A stretch of 64,000 nt of DNA from Notoacmeibacter sp. MSK16QG-6. Lineage in GTDB: Bacteria; Pseudomonadota; Alphaproteobacteria; Rhizobiales; Rhizobiaceae. A model generated the notes under the pieces. The model was not told the origin of the DNA and made no database searches. It saw only the letters and a list, made by a program, of their open reading frames with translations. Below are positions 35,098 through 43,855 of this stretch, one piece after another. The position numbers were made by a program, and so were the translations under genes. Each line of letters starts with the position of its first letter. The first letter of the stretch is position 1. The stretch spans positions 1,530,639 to 1,594,638 of the forward strand of contig NZ_JAMYXM010000001.1 in NCBI RefSeq assembly GCF_024158145.1, written 5' to 3'.

Positions 35098-36024
35098 ATG
35101 AATTTGATCGACCAGAACGCGCCTTTTGGCGCGCCCTTGCTGGATGCCGATGTGCTGCGCAGTTTTGTCGCTATCGTCGAAACCGGCAGCTTCGCCAAGG
35201 CGGCGGATGCCGTAGGTCGGACACCGTCGGCGATTTCCATGCAGATGAAGCGGCTTGAGGAACAGCTCGGAACAGCGGTTCTGGAACGGGGACCGCGGCA
35301 TGTGCATCTTACCGCGACCGGCGAGACGCTTCTTCGCTACGCGCGGCAGATGCTGGAACTGAACCGCGCGGCGCTCGACACGATCCTGCGACCGGAAATG
35401 GCCGGACGTCTCTGCCTCGGTCTGCCCGATGATTATGGTGAAACGGTTCTGCCGAACGTTCTGAAGAAGTTTTCCGAAAGCCATCCCGGCGTCGTTGTCG
35501 ACGTGATTATGAAAGAGAGCGCCGAACTGCGTCGGCTCTTTCAAGAAGGGCGTATCGATCTTGCGGTCATCTCATGCGACGAGCTCAAAGGCGAAGAAGT
35601 TCATGGCGATCTGCTGATCCGTGAGCCGTTGGTGTGGATCGGAGCTTTTGGCGGGACGGCTCATCTGCGCGATCCTTTGCCGATTTCAATGTGGGAAGAG
35701 GGTTGTGTGTGGCGCCGGCGAGCGGTCGAAGCCCTTGAGACTGCCGGGCGTGACTACCGCGTCGCCTATCTGTGCGCCCACACATCCGGCCAACGGGCAG
35801 CAGTTAAGGCAGGTATGGCGATAGCGCCCGTAGCCCGCGCCTTTGCGGGAGGAGAGGTGCGTATTCTTGGGGAGGACGATGGCCTGCCTGCAATGGGCGA
35901 CTATACGATCAACCTGCTCATCAAGGACAATCCGACGTGCCAAGCCGAAGCCATGGCCGGTCATTTGCGGGCTTTCTTCGACCGCTTGTCGCGACAGCCC
36001 CGCGCGCTGGCCGCTGCGGAATAG
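35098..36024 (+). CDS. LysR-family transcriptional regulator
   Basis: A 308-residue LTTR. Winged helix at about 20-80: LRSFVAIVETGSFAKAADAVGRTPSAISMQMKRLEEQLG; then HVHLTATGETLLRYARQML and the linker helix. The effector domain starts RLCLGLPDDYGETVLPNVLKKFSESHPGVVVDVIM, with the two alpha/beta subdomains to the C-terminus. The inducer is unknown. The divergent small DUF1127-like gene is the natural first candidate for regulation, along with autoregulation. Confidence 0.92.
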   Translation: MNLIDQNAPFGAPLLDADVLRSFVAIVETGSFAKAADAVGRTPSAISMQMKRLEEQLGTAVLERGPRHVHLTATGETLLRYARQMLELNRAALDTILRPEMAGRLCLGLPDDYGETVLPNVLKKFSESHPGVVVDVIMKESAELRRLFQEGRIDLAVISCDELKGEEVHGDLLIREPLVWIGAFGGTAHLRDPLPISMWEEGCVWRRRAVEALETAGRDYRVAYLCAHTSGQRAAVKAGMAIAPVARAFAGGEVRILGEDDGLPAMGDYTINLLIKDNPTCQAEAMAGHLRAFFDRLSRQPRALAAAE

Positions 36025-36078
36025 ACGGCAATTGTCCGCCGGCCATAATCGCCGGCGGATATGTTTTCGGGACACGCT

Positions 36079-37653
36079 TCAGCTCGTTTTGGGATCGATC
36101 GTCGTCTGCCAGAGTTCGTTGTCGTCGCGATCCATTAGTCTGACCGTCATCTGCTCCGTGTCGCCGTCGATTTCGACCATGCCGAAGAATTGTAACCCGG
36201 CCGAGGGCGGTAGATTGGCCTCGCCTTCCGGCGGCGCTTTGACGAATTTCACCTCCGGTCCGAATGTCATGTCCAGATCGTTCGGGCCGAATGTTCCGGC
36301 ATGGATGGGGCCGGAAACGAACTCCCAGAAGGGCTCGAAATCCTGAAAGGCAGCTCGATCCGGATGGTACTCATGGGCTGCGGTGTAGTGCACGTCCGCT
36401 GTAAGCCATAGAGTGTTGGCAATGTCGTTGTCCTTGATGAATTTTAGAAGGTCCGCAATCTCCATTTCGCGGCCCATCGGCATGCCATTGTCTCCATTGG
36501 CGACCGCCTCGACATATTTCGTCGTTTCGTTGATCGTGTCCCACACCAGAAGGCCGATCGGCATGTCGCAGGCAATCACCTTCCAGGTCGCGGTCGACTG
36601 CTTTAGCGCGTTTTTCAACCAGGCGATCTGCGTTTCGCCGAGAAGGGTCGTGCCGTCGCCTTTCGCGTTCTGCAGGCCGGTATTGTTGCCGTCTCGGTAA
36701 GATCGAAGATCGAGAAAGAAGATATCGAGCGAGGGGCCGTAATTGATCGTTCGGTAGACGCGGCCAGGCTCGGCCGGCGCGTAGGAGATCGGAGTCATCT
36801 CGTGGAAGGCGCGGCTGGCGCGGGCGGCCAGCACATGGATATCCTTGACGCTGTAGCGGTCGTCGGCAGATAGATTCTTCGCGGAAGACCAGTTGTTGAC
36901 TACCTCGTGGTCGTCCCATTGGAATAAGGTCGGGACAGCGGCGTTGAAAGCCTGCAAATGGCTGTCCATCATGTTGTACTTCCACTGACCGCGATATTCG
37001 TCCAGCGTTTCGGCAACTTTGCGCTTTTCGTCGGTAAGGATGACGTTCTTCCAGACGCGGCCATCCGGCAAATCGACGCTCTCCTTCATCGGTCCGTCCG
37101 CGTAAACCGTGTCGCCGGAATGGATGAAGAAGTCCGGCTCGTGCCTGGCCATGGTGGCGTATGTTTTCATGCCGGTCTCGTCGATGCCCCAACCCTGCCC
37201 GGCCGTGTCGCCCGACCAGACGAAGCGGATGTCGCGTTTCTCAGTGGGAGCGGTCCGGAAGGACCCGGTAATGGGTTCGGAAACCATGTTGATGTCGGAA
37301 AGGTCAGCGGCCTTCATCCGATAAAAAATCGTCTGATCGACCGGCAGATCGGTCATCATTCGCTTCACCGCATAATCACTGTCCGGCAGTGCATTAAGCG
37401 GCGCCATCGCGATTGGGTTGGAGAAGCTTTCGGTGGTCGATGCCTCGAAAAGGATCCGGGCCGGTTTGTCGACTCGCCCCCAAACCATCCCGGACGACGA
37501 CGAGATGTCGCCGGACTGGATACCATGGGTGAAGGTGGGCGCCTGATTGGCGCGGAGGTACGATGGCAGCGCGAGGCCCGATGCGGCGACAACGCCGCCA
37601 GCTCCGGCAGAAGCCAGAAAGTGACGGCGCGTCAGGCGATTGATACGGTTCAT
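36079..37653 (-). CDS. phoD: PhoD-type alkaline phosphatase (Tat-exported)
   Basis: A 524-residue phosphodiesterase/phosphomonoesterase with a twin-arginine signal (LTRRHFLASAGAGG, residues 8-21) followed by a hydrophobic core; the folded enzyme with its Fe/Ca cofactor goes through Tat. PhoD_N domain from about 36 to 135, then the metallophosphatase: FVWSGDTAGQGWG, FFIHSGDTVYADGP, QWDDHEVVNNWS, FLDLRSYRDGN and LTADVHYTAAHEY supply metal ligands. No Pho box was identified. It is a single gene. Confidence 0.9.
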   Translation of the reverse strand: MNRINRLTRRHFLASAGAGGVVAASGLALPSYLRANQAPTFTHGIQSGDISSSSGMVWGRVDKPARILFEASTTESFSNPIAMAPLNALPDSDYAVKRMMTDLPVDQTIFYRMKAADLSDINMVSEPITGSFRTAPTEKRDIRFVWSGDTAGQGWGIDETGMKTYATMARHEPDFFIHSGDTVYADGPMKESVDLPDGRVWKNVILTDEKRKVAETLDEYRGQWKYNMMDSHLQAFNAAVPTLFQWDDHEVVNNWSSAKNLSADDRYSVKDIHVLAARASRAFHEMTPISYAPAEPGRVYRTINYGPSLDIFFLDLRSYRDGNNTGLQNAKGDGTTLLGETQIAWLKNALKQSTATWKVIACDMPIGLLVWDTINETTKYVEAVANGDNGMPMGREMEIADLLKFIKDNDIANTLWLTADVHYTAAHEYHPDRAAFQDFEPFWEFVSGPIHAGTFGPNDLDMTFGPEVKFVKAPPEGEANLPPSAGLQFFGMVEIDGDTEQMTVRLMDRDDNELWQTTIDPKTS

Positions 37654-37753
37654 GGACGACTCCTTTGGCGAAAAACGCCGTAAGGATTCCCGAACCTCGT
37701 GACAGCGCTATTGCGCCATCATGACAGTTTGACGATCAGTTTCTCTCGCCGAC

Positions 37754-37912
37754 CTATTTACGCAAGATAACCCACAGAGCGTGGATGATGCCGGGCACAT
37801 AGCCAAGCAGGGTCAGCAACAGGTTCAGCCAGAAGTGCAGGCCAATGCCAACCTGGAGGAAGACACCGAGCGGGGGCACGAGAATGGCGAGAAGAACACG
37901 GATAATATCCAT
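37754..37912 (-). CDS. YqaE/Pmp3-family small membrane protein
   Basis: Fifty-two residues, MDIIRVLLAILVPPLGVFLQ then a second hydrophobic stretch HFWLNLLLTLLGYVPGIIHALW, which is the full-length two-helix PMP3/UPF0057 family. Such proteins are often induced by osmotic or membrane stress in bacteria and plants. It was chosen over a longer reading up to 38149, whose added sequence has no support. Upstream bases give an AGGA site. Confidence 0.9.
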   Translation of the reverse strand: MDIIRVLLAILVPPLGVFLQVGIGLHFWLNLLLTLLGYVPGIIHALWVILRK

Positions 37913-38284
37913 CGGGGCAAAAGTCCTTTGATCTCTTCGTATAAAAGAGCAACGCCAAGAGGGCGGTCCGGTTGCCGAGAGCTTCTGAAATTTCCTGCCA
38001 TGCGGGATGGTCTGACAGTCGATCGGCGAGCGCGAAGCTTCGGAAACGGAGGCTATGCCATAGCTTTCCGCTTGCGCGCCAGACAGCGTATCCGATCCTG
38101 ACAGTCGAACAAAAAAACCTCCGTGCGCAGACCCATCCGGGCTCAACACATGGTCTAAGATCGGTCGAAAAGACTGGTCTACTTCGCTCAGCTTCGGTTA
38201 AAGAGCAATCGTGGCGCTCGTGGAGCGACCGATGCCTGTGGGAGCACGGCTTATCGGCGCAATGAGCGAAGAGGGGAGGCTTTC
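37913..38284. other. 372-base gap between YqaE and the symporter operon
   Basis: I see no gene. It must contain the promoters of yqaE (minus) and of the DUF4212-symporter pair (plus). Just before the plus gene there is a strong GAGGGGAGG site. No riboswitch fold or recognised operator was identified. Confidence 0.6.
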
Positions 38285-38548
38285 ATGAGTGAACAATCAT
38301 CCAAAGCGGATGCCTATTGGGCTGAGAACAAGCGTCTAATGGTCATCCTACTTGTTATATGGGCGCTGGTGTCCTTTGGATTCGGCATCATCTTGCGGCC
38401 ATTGCTTTCGAGTATTGAAATCGGAGGAACAGACCTCGGTTTCTGGTTCGCCCAGCAAGGATCAATTCTGACATTCATCGCACTGATCTTCATTTATGCC
38501 TGGCGTATGAACGCGCTGGACCGCAAATACGATTTCGACGAGGAGTAA
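38285..38548 (+). CDS. DUF4212 small subunit of a sodium:solute symporter
   Basis: Eighty-seven residues with two membrane helices (about 20-42 and 55-77). AYWAENKRLMVILLVIWALVSFGFGI and GFWFAQQGSILTFIALIFIYAW are diagnostic of DUF4212, always encoded just before VC_2705-type symporters. It ends six bases before the symporter gene, which it presumably accompanies. Confidence 0.92.
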   Translation: MSEQSSKADAYWAENKRLMVILLVIWALVSFGFGIILRPLLSSIEIGGTDLGFWFAQQGSILTFIALIFIYAWRMNALDRKYDFDEE

Positions 38549-38553
38549 GTTCG

Positions 38554-40317
38554 ATGAGCCAGTACGCGCTAAACCTGATTTTCATCGGCGGATCGTTCAT
38601 CCTCTACATCGTTATTGCCTGGGTCTCGCGGGCCGGCTCGACCTCCGAGTTCTACGCCGCGAACCGGGGCGTGCATCCCGTGGTCAACGGCATGGCTACC
38701 GCCGCCGACTGGATGAGTGCCGCGTCCTTCATTTCCATGGCCGGGCTCATTGCCTTTACCGGCTACGGCAATTCGTCGTTCCTGATGGGTTGGACCGGCG
38801 GTTATGTGCTGCTCGCCATGCTACTGGCGCCCTATTTGCGCAAGTTCGGCAAGTTCACCGTGCCGGAATTCATTGGCGACCGCTTCTATTCGAAAACCGC
38901 GCGGCTCGTCGCCGTCTTCTGCCTGATCGTTATATCGCTGACCTATGTCATCGGTCAGATGACAGGCGTCGGTGTCGCTTTCTCGCGCTTCCTCGAGGTC
39001 GACAATGCGACCGGGCTGTTCATCGGCGCAGCCATCGTCTTCTTCTACGCCGTGTTTGGCGGCATGAAGGGCATCACCTACACGCAGGTGGCGCAATATG
39101 TGGTGTTGATCTTCGCCTATACGGTGCCGGCGATCTTCATCTCTTTGCAACTGACCGGCAATCCGCTGCCGCCACTCGGCCTGTTTGGAGAAGTGTCCGA
39201 TGGCACGTCGCTTCTGGTCAAGCTCGACCAGGTGGTGACAGATCTTGGGTTTGAGGAATATACGGCGCTGAACTCTTCCATGTTCAACATGGTGCTGTTC
39301 ACGCTGGCGCTGATGATTGGCACGGCGGGTCTGCCCCACGTGATCATCCGTTTCTTCACCGTGCCGCGGGTTCGCGATGCGCGCTATTCGGCCGGCTGGG
39401 CGCTGGTGTTCATCGCGCTTCTCTATCTGGTCGCTCCGGCGGTCGGAGCGATGGCGCGGCTCAATCTCATCGACACCGTCTATCCGAACGGCACGCAGGC
39501 CGAGGCGCTGGAATATGAGGCGCGTCCGCAATGGATGAAGAACTGGGAGATCACCGGTCTTCTGACCTTCGAGGACAAGAATGGCGACGGGCGGATCAAC
39601 TATTACAACGACGCCAATGAGGAAGCGGCTGGCGCGCTCGCCGGTTCGCCACAAGGCAACGAGTTGGACGTCAACCGCGACATTCTGGTTCTCGCTAATC
39701 CGGAGATTGCGCAGCTTCCGGGCTGGGTGATCGCGCTGGTGGCGGCAGGCGGCATCGCCGCGGCCCTTTCAACGGCGGCCGGTCTGTTGCTCGCCATCGC
39801 CTCGGCGGTCAGTCACGATCTCGTCAAGGGCGCGATCAATCCGACGATTTCTGAGCGGGCCGAGCTGATGTGGGCGCGCGTGGCCATGGCGGTGACGATC
39901 GGCGTCGCCACCTATCTCGGGCTCAACCCGCCCGGATTTGCTGCTCAAACGGTGGCGCTTGCCTTTGGTCTGGCCGCAGCTTCCATCTTCCCGGCTTTGA
40001 TGATGGGTATCTTCTCCAAGACGGTGAACCGTTCCGGAGCCATTGCCGGCATGCTGGCAGGGCTTCTGTCCACGGTGATCTACATCTTCGTCTACAAGGG
40101 ATGGTTCTTCATTCCGGAGACCAATCAGCTCGCCGATGTTCCGGAAAACTGGCTGTTCGGTATCGCTCCGACATCTGTCGGCGCCGTGGGCGCACTGATC
40201 AACTTCGTCGTCGCCATCGTCGTTTCGAAGATGACGGGCGATGTACCGGCACATATCAAGGAATTGGTGGAAAGTGTCCGGACGCCTCGCGGCGCTGGTG
40301 TCGCGACCGACCACTGA
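38554..40317 (+). CDS. sodium:solute symporter (VC_2705-type, acetate/propionate-like)
   Basis: A 587-residue SSS-family transporter with about 13 helices. Conserved: FYAANRGVHPVVNGMATAADWMSAASFISMAG (helix 2), RKFGKFTVPEFIGDRFYSKTARL, the FGGMKGITYTQVAQYVVL sodium-site region and ISLQLTGN. A hydrophilic insert (about residues 305-380, with a DKNGDGRINYYND-like Ca-binding stretch) is typical of this branch. By analogy with ActP it may import acetate or other short carboxylates; an acs gene is present 14 kb away but not linked. Confidence 0.88.
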   Translation: MSQYALNLIFIGGSFILYIVIAWVSRAGSTSEFYAANRGVHPVVNGMATAADWMSAASFISMAGLIAFTGYGNSSFLMGWTGGYVLLAMLLAPYLRKFGKFTVPEFIGDRFYSKTARLVAVFCLIVISLTYVIGQMTGVGVAFSRFLEVDNATGLFIGAAIVFFYAVFGGMKGITYTQVAQYVVLIFAYTVPAIFISLQLTGNPLPPLGLFGEVSDGTSLLVKLDQVVTDLGFEEYTALNSSMFNMVLFTLALMIGTAGLPHVIIRFFTVPRVRDARYSAGWALVFIALLYLVAPAVGAMARLNLIDTVYPNGTQAEALEYEARPQWMKNWEITGLLTFEDKNGDGRINYYNDANEEAAGALAGSPQGNELDVNRDILVLANPEIAQLPGWVIALVAAGGIAAALSTAAGLLLAIASAVSHDLVKGAINPTISERAELMWARVAMAVTIGVATYLGLNPPGFAAQTVALAFGLAAASIFPALMMGIFSKTVNRSGAIAGMLAGLLSTVIYIFVYKGWFFIPETNQLADVPENWLFGIAPTSVGAVGALINFVVAIVVSKMTGDVPAHIKELVESVRTPRGAGVATDH

Positions 40318-40344
40318 CATTCCGATCACAGGAAACAAGAACAT

Positions 40345-40372
40345 CCCGTCCGGTCCATCCGGGCGGGTTTTT
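40345..40372 (+). terminator. intrinsic terminator of the symporter operon
   Basis: A nine-base stem with one wobble (CCCGTCCGG / CCGGGCGGG) with five-base loop and five T, starting 28 bases after the symporter stop codon. Confidence 0.88.
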
Positions 40373-40448
40373 CATGTCGGCCTTGCGATTGCAGCCTCTT
40401 GCACAGCGCGACAAAAATCCCCACACTCCGATTCGTGTTCAACGAATG

Positions 40449-40461
40449 AAAGGAGGTGATC
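40449..40461 (+). promoter_or_regulatory. 13-base Shine-Dalgarno, full complement of the 16S 3' end
   Basis: AAAGGAGGTGATC is complementary to the standard 16S rRNA tail over 13 bases. It ends three bases before an ATG (GGAGG to ATG spacing seven). This decides the start of the short ORF that follows and is unusually long. Confidence 0.8.
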
Positions 40462-40463
40462 TG

Positions 40464-40535
40464 ATGTCGAGTGTTTACCAGTTCCGTGATGTGGTCTCGG
40501 CGGATTGCCTTCACGGGAAGCAGTCTTCCCGCTGA
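40464..40535 (+). CDS. 23-residue short ORF with a near-maximal ribosome-binding site
   Basis: Reads MSSVYQFRDVVSADCLHGKQ and then three residues before TGA. I do not recognise it. The length is too small for a domain. Its second half contains a perfect hairpin (CGGGAAG / CTTCCCG, 40514-40531) that covers the stop region. The unit is bounded on the left by the symporter terminator and on the right by its own terminator at 40606-40633, so it looks like an independent short transcript: a small protein, a leader-type ORF or a dual-function RNA. No sign of Cys, His or aromatic richness that would reveal an attenuator. Confidence 0.5.
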   Translation: MSSVYQFRDVVSADCLHGKQSSR

Positions 40536-40605
40536 CAGCGCATGACGTGCGGCCCTCGCCGACTTCGATCGGCCGGCTGACGACCGCACCATGAACGGAA
40601 ACACG

Positions 40606-40633
40606 GGGCCCGCTGAAAAGCGGGCCCTTTTTC
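40606..40633 (+). terminator. strong intrinsic terminator after the short ORF
   Basis: A perfect nine-base GC stem (GGGCCCGCT / AGCGGGCCC) with loop GAAA, followed by TTTTTCTTT. It is 70 bases after the short ORF and 175 before the OpgC-like gene, so it cannot belong to either large neighbour. Confidence 0.88.
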
Positions 40634-40807
40634 TTTGCGCCAAGCATTTTCACCCGCTGGGCCATTGTGCCGCCATGATGAGAGTGCTTTAGCAAATGAC
40701 CTCTCAAGCAAGGGACTGCATTTGGGAAGGGCCGGTATGGATGCTTTTTTGCCCTTCAAAGCGCCATGCCCGATCATCATATCCCACGGATTAAAGACCG
40801 ATATTCC

Positions 40808-41995
40808 ATGACCCCTTCCGTGCCATCAATGCGCGACACGCGGATCGATGTGATCCGCGCGCTGATCCTTCTTTCGATATTCATCAATCATGTCCCCCAT
40901 AATCCGCTGGAGTTCCTGACGCACAAGAATTTCGGGTTTTCGGATGCGGCCGAGGCATTTGTGCTGATCTCAGGCCTGTCGGCAGGCATGGCCTATTCCT
41001 CCAAATTTCAGACGGGCAAAGCATTGGCCGCGACGATCAAGGCCTGGCGGCGCGCCGGGGTGCTGTACGTCTCGCAGCTCTGCACGACCCTTTTTACGCT
41101 TGGCAGCTTCGGCTTCTTCGCCGCGCTCTGGACCCGGCCCGATCTGATGGAGAAGATCGCCATCCGGCCAGTCATGGAGCATCCCGCGGAAGCCTTTGCG
41201 GGTATCGTTCTGATGACCCATCAGCTCGGCTATAACAACATTCTGTCGATCTATGTCGTCATGCTGCTGATGCTGCCGCCGATGATGCTGCTTGGAAAGC
41301 GTAATGTCGGCGCCATGCTCGGTCTCAGTTTTGCGATCTGGCTCGTCTGCGGATTGCTGCAGATCGGCCCGCCCAACTGGCCGATGGAAGGGATCTGGTT
41401 TCTCGACCCGCTCTCCTGGCAATTTCTTTTCTTCATCGGTGTCGCAGCGATTTTGCATATCCGCGCCGGCGGCTCCTTGCCCCGTCACCCGGCGTTGATC
41501 GGACTGGCGGCCGGCTATCTGATCCTTTCGCTTCTATGGGTGCGGATACCGCTGTGGGGTGTGGACGTTTCGTTCGGCCTGCCCAAGGTTCTGACCGGGT
41601 TCAACAAGACCTTTCTTTCGACCTTCCGGCTGGTTCATGTGCTGGCAGCGGCCTATCTGATCGTCGCCATCGCGCCGCTTTCGCAGTTATTTCGCCGGCC
41701 GCTCGCCAACCCGCTGGCGATTATGGGCCGGCACGCGCTGCCGGTTTTCATCGCCGGCACATTGCTGGCCATGGTGCTGCAGCCCTTGCGGATGGTGGTT
41801 GAGCCAGCACCGGTTCTGGACGCTTTGCTGGTGATCGCCGGCTGTGCGCTGCTCTTTGCTCTTGTCTATTGGCTGGAATTCTTGGGCCGTCTGAAAAGGA
41901 GAGCGACCGCGCCGGCTCTGCAAAAGGAACGTTCGGGCAACGGGTCGATGGTGGCCCGCATGGACAAGCCGCGCATTCCGGAGAAAATTGCCTGA
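40808..41995 (+). CDS. OpgC-domain (acyltransferase-3-like) membrane protein
   Basis: A 395-residue membrane protein with about ten helices. The opening RDTRIDVIRALILLSIFINHVPHNPLEFLTHKNFGFSDAAEAFVLISGLSAGM, given in pieces, is the OpgC signature and includes the conserved His of acyltransferase-3 proteins. OpgC family members succinylate periplasmic glucans or other glycans. The start is uncertain: ATG codons at 40766, 40808 and 40829 are all in frame and none has a good Shine-Dalgarno. No opgGH genes are near. Confidence 0.85.
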   Translation: MTPSVPSMRDTRIDVIRALILLSIFINHVPHNPLEFLTHKNFGFSDAAEAFVLISGLSAGMAYSSKFQTGKALAATIKAWRRAGVLYVSQLCTTLFTLGSFGFFAALWTRPDLMEKIAIRPVMEHPAEAFAGIVLMTHQLGYNNILSIYVVMLLMLPPMMLLGKRNVGAMLGLSFAIWLVCGLLQIGPPNWPMEGIWFLDPLSWQFLFFIGVAAILHIRAGGSLPRHPALIGLAAGYLILSLLWVRIPLWGVDVSFGLPKVLTGFNKTFLSTFRLVHVLAAAYLIVAIAPLSQLFRRPLANPLAIMGRHALPVFIAGTLLAMVLQPLRMVVEPAPVLDALLVIAGCALLFALVYWLEFLGRLKRRATAPALQKERSGNGSMVARMDKPRIPEKIA

Positions 41996-42007
41996 TCTTC
42001 GAAGAAA

Positions 42008-42493
42008 TCAGTCGGTCGCGCCAACGACGATACGGTCGATCACACGCGCCGCGGTTGCGCCGCCGCCGCACCAGTCGATGCGTTTGCCGCCGTGATAGGG
42101 CAGGGCGTAGCGCCCATCGATCATGATATCGCTCATATCCCGACCGCCGCCGATCCGCACATCGGCCAGCACGCGGCCATAATATTTGTCCGCCTCCACC
42201 TTGATGAGCGTGATGGGCGCAGAGCGTAGCAGGGTCTCAGCGCGTCGGGTCGCTGCGAGGCCAGCCTGTTTCTCTGCCTCGCAACCGGCGCGTCGCGTTT
42301 CGGGCGTGTCCATGCCCTTGACGCGGACCGTGTAGCGAAGACGCATGCCCGGCCAGACCAGCGCATCGGCAACGAAGCTGTCGCCATCGATGACATTGAC
42401 CACCGAAACGGTAATCGGACCGGAGACGATATCTCCAGCCGTCGCATCTGGGCAGAGCGCCATAGCGCAGAGGATCATGCAGGCGAATCGCAT
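42008..42493 (-). CDS. thermonuclease-family (SNase-like) exported nuclease
   Basis: A 161-residue protein with a signal peptide (MRFACMILCAMALCPDATAG) and an SNase domain: VVNVIDGDSFVADA (Asp metal ligand), RYTVRVKGMDTPETRR (Arg and Glu of the catalytic set), then EADKYYGRVLADVRIGG with Arg. The GMDTPE motif is the family's G-x-D-x-P-E. It may degrade extracellular or periplasmic nucleic acid. Convergent with OpgC-like gene. Confidence 0.88.
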   Translation of the reverse strand: MRFACMILCAMALCPDATAGDIVSGPITVSVVNVIDGDSFVADALVWPGMRLRYTVRVKGMDTPETRRAGCEAEKQAGLAATRRAETLLRSAPITLIKVEADKYYGRVLADVRIGGGRDMSDIMIDGRYALPYHGGKRIDWCGGGATAARVIDRIVVGATD

Positions 42494-42657
42494 GAGACGA
42501 TTCTATCTCTGATTGTATAAACCGTGAATCCCGAATGTTCCGGTAGGGGCCTGATGCGGGTTGACCGAGCGTCAGCCACGCGGTCGCTGACCCGGCCGTC
42601 GGCCCTCTGTCCGTCAGACAGTTTTCCTGTGCGGGTAGAGGTTCTAAGGATCGGACC

Positions 42658-43845
42658 ATGATCACAATCGTGATTCTTTTGGCCGTCGCCGCATCCGCTG
42701 CCTTTCTGTTCTGGCCACGCATCGCAAGGGCGACGCTCTGGCGCGCGACTATCACGCCGCTGGCGTCTATCATCGGCAGCGGTTTTCTGGTGCTGGGTCC
42801 CATCCTGCATGTTTCGTTCGGATGGTACGCGCCGTTCGTCATGGCGGTGCTATGCGCGGGCGCGTGGGGTTTCGGCAGCGCCATTCGGTTCAATATCGCA
42901 AGACGGGCGACAGGCGACCGCAGCCGGTATGAGCGATGGATGGAGACGGCGGCGTCGTGGTCTCTGGCTTTCGCCTATTTTATCTCGGTCGCTTATTATT
43001 TGAATCTGTTCGGCGCATTCGGCACCGAGCTGACGCCGTGGCGTTCCGATGCTCATGCGCGGCTTCTTACCAGTGCGATGCTGCTCGTTATTCTCGCGGT
43101 CGGCTGGATCTGGGGCTTTCGCGCGCTTGAGCGGCTGGAAACGCTCTCGGTATCATTGAAGCTTGCGATGATAGCCGGCCTGCTGGCAGGCCTTGCCTGG
43201 TTCTTCGTGGGCGAAGCCACGACTGGCGGCCTCATTGTCAGTCTGCCGACGGTGACAGGATGGCCGGCCATCGCGCTGACCTTCGGCCTGATCGTTACCG
43301 TCCAGGGTTTTGAAACGTCCCGTTACCTTGGCGATGAATACGATGCGGCGACCCGTATCCGCTCGATGCGGCTGGCGCAGATCATCTCCACAATCATCTA
43401 TCTGATCTATATTCTGCTTATTGCCTATGTTTTTCGGCCCGACGCCGTGCCGCTCAGCGAAACCGCGATCATTCAACTGATGGCAATCGTTGCGCCTATT
43501 CTGCCGATCCTGCTGACTGCGGCGGCGCTTGCCGCGCAGTTCAGCGCTGCCGTGGCCGATACGGGCGGATCGGGTGGGCTGGTTGCAGAACTGAGCGGTG
43601 GCCGGGTCTCAATCCGTATGGCCTATGTGCTGCTTGTGGCTGTCGGGCTCGTCTTTACCTGGGCCTTCGACGTGTTCGAGATCATCGCTTATGCATCGCG
43701 CGGATTTGCTCTCTATTACGCGATTCAATCCGCTATCGCGGCGCTGGGGGCACGACGCGAGGAGCGCCATGCCCTCGCGGCGTTTTATTGTGTACTTGCC
43801 GTGACGGGGCTCGCCATCGTTGTTTATGGCGCGCCCGCGGAATAG
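42658..43845 (+). CDS. uncharacterised multi-pass membrane protein, permease-like
   Basis: A 395-residue protein with about eleven or twelve hydrophobic helices, which I cannot place in a named family. Features: LASIIGSGFLVLGPIL near 37-52, in the place of a LeuT-fold helix-1 break, SLAFAYFISVAYYLNLFG (about 101-118), FGLIVTVQGFETSRYLG near 208-224 (a break with Gly/Ser and aromatic residues typical of LeuT-fold helix 6), and AAALAAQFSAAVADTGGSGGL near 291-311. An APC-superfamily secondary transporter is the most reasonable guess. It has no operon partner; its ATG follows an AGG-containing leader. Confidence 0.62.
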   Translation: MITIVILLAVAASAAFLFWPRIARATLWRATITPLASIIGSGFLVLGPILHVSFGWYAPFVMAVLCAGAWGFGSAIRFNIARRATGDRSRYERWMETAASWSLAFAYFISVAYYLNLFGAFGTELTPWRSDAHARLLTSAMLLVILAVGWIWGFRALERLETLSVSLKLAMIAGLLAGLAWFFVGEATTGGLIVSLPTVTGWPAIALTFGLIVTVQGFETSRYLGDEYDAATRIRSMRLAQIISTIIYLIYILLIAYVFRPDAVPLSETAIIQLMAIVAPILPILLTAAALAAQFSAAVADTGGSGGLVAELSGGRVSIRMAYVLLVAVGLVFTWAFDVFEIIAYASRGFALYYAIQSAIAALGARREERHALAAFYCVLAVTGLAIVVYGAPAE

Positions 43846-43855
43846 GTTCGCGGCT

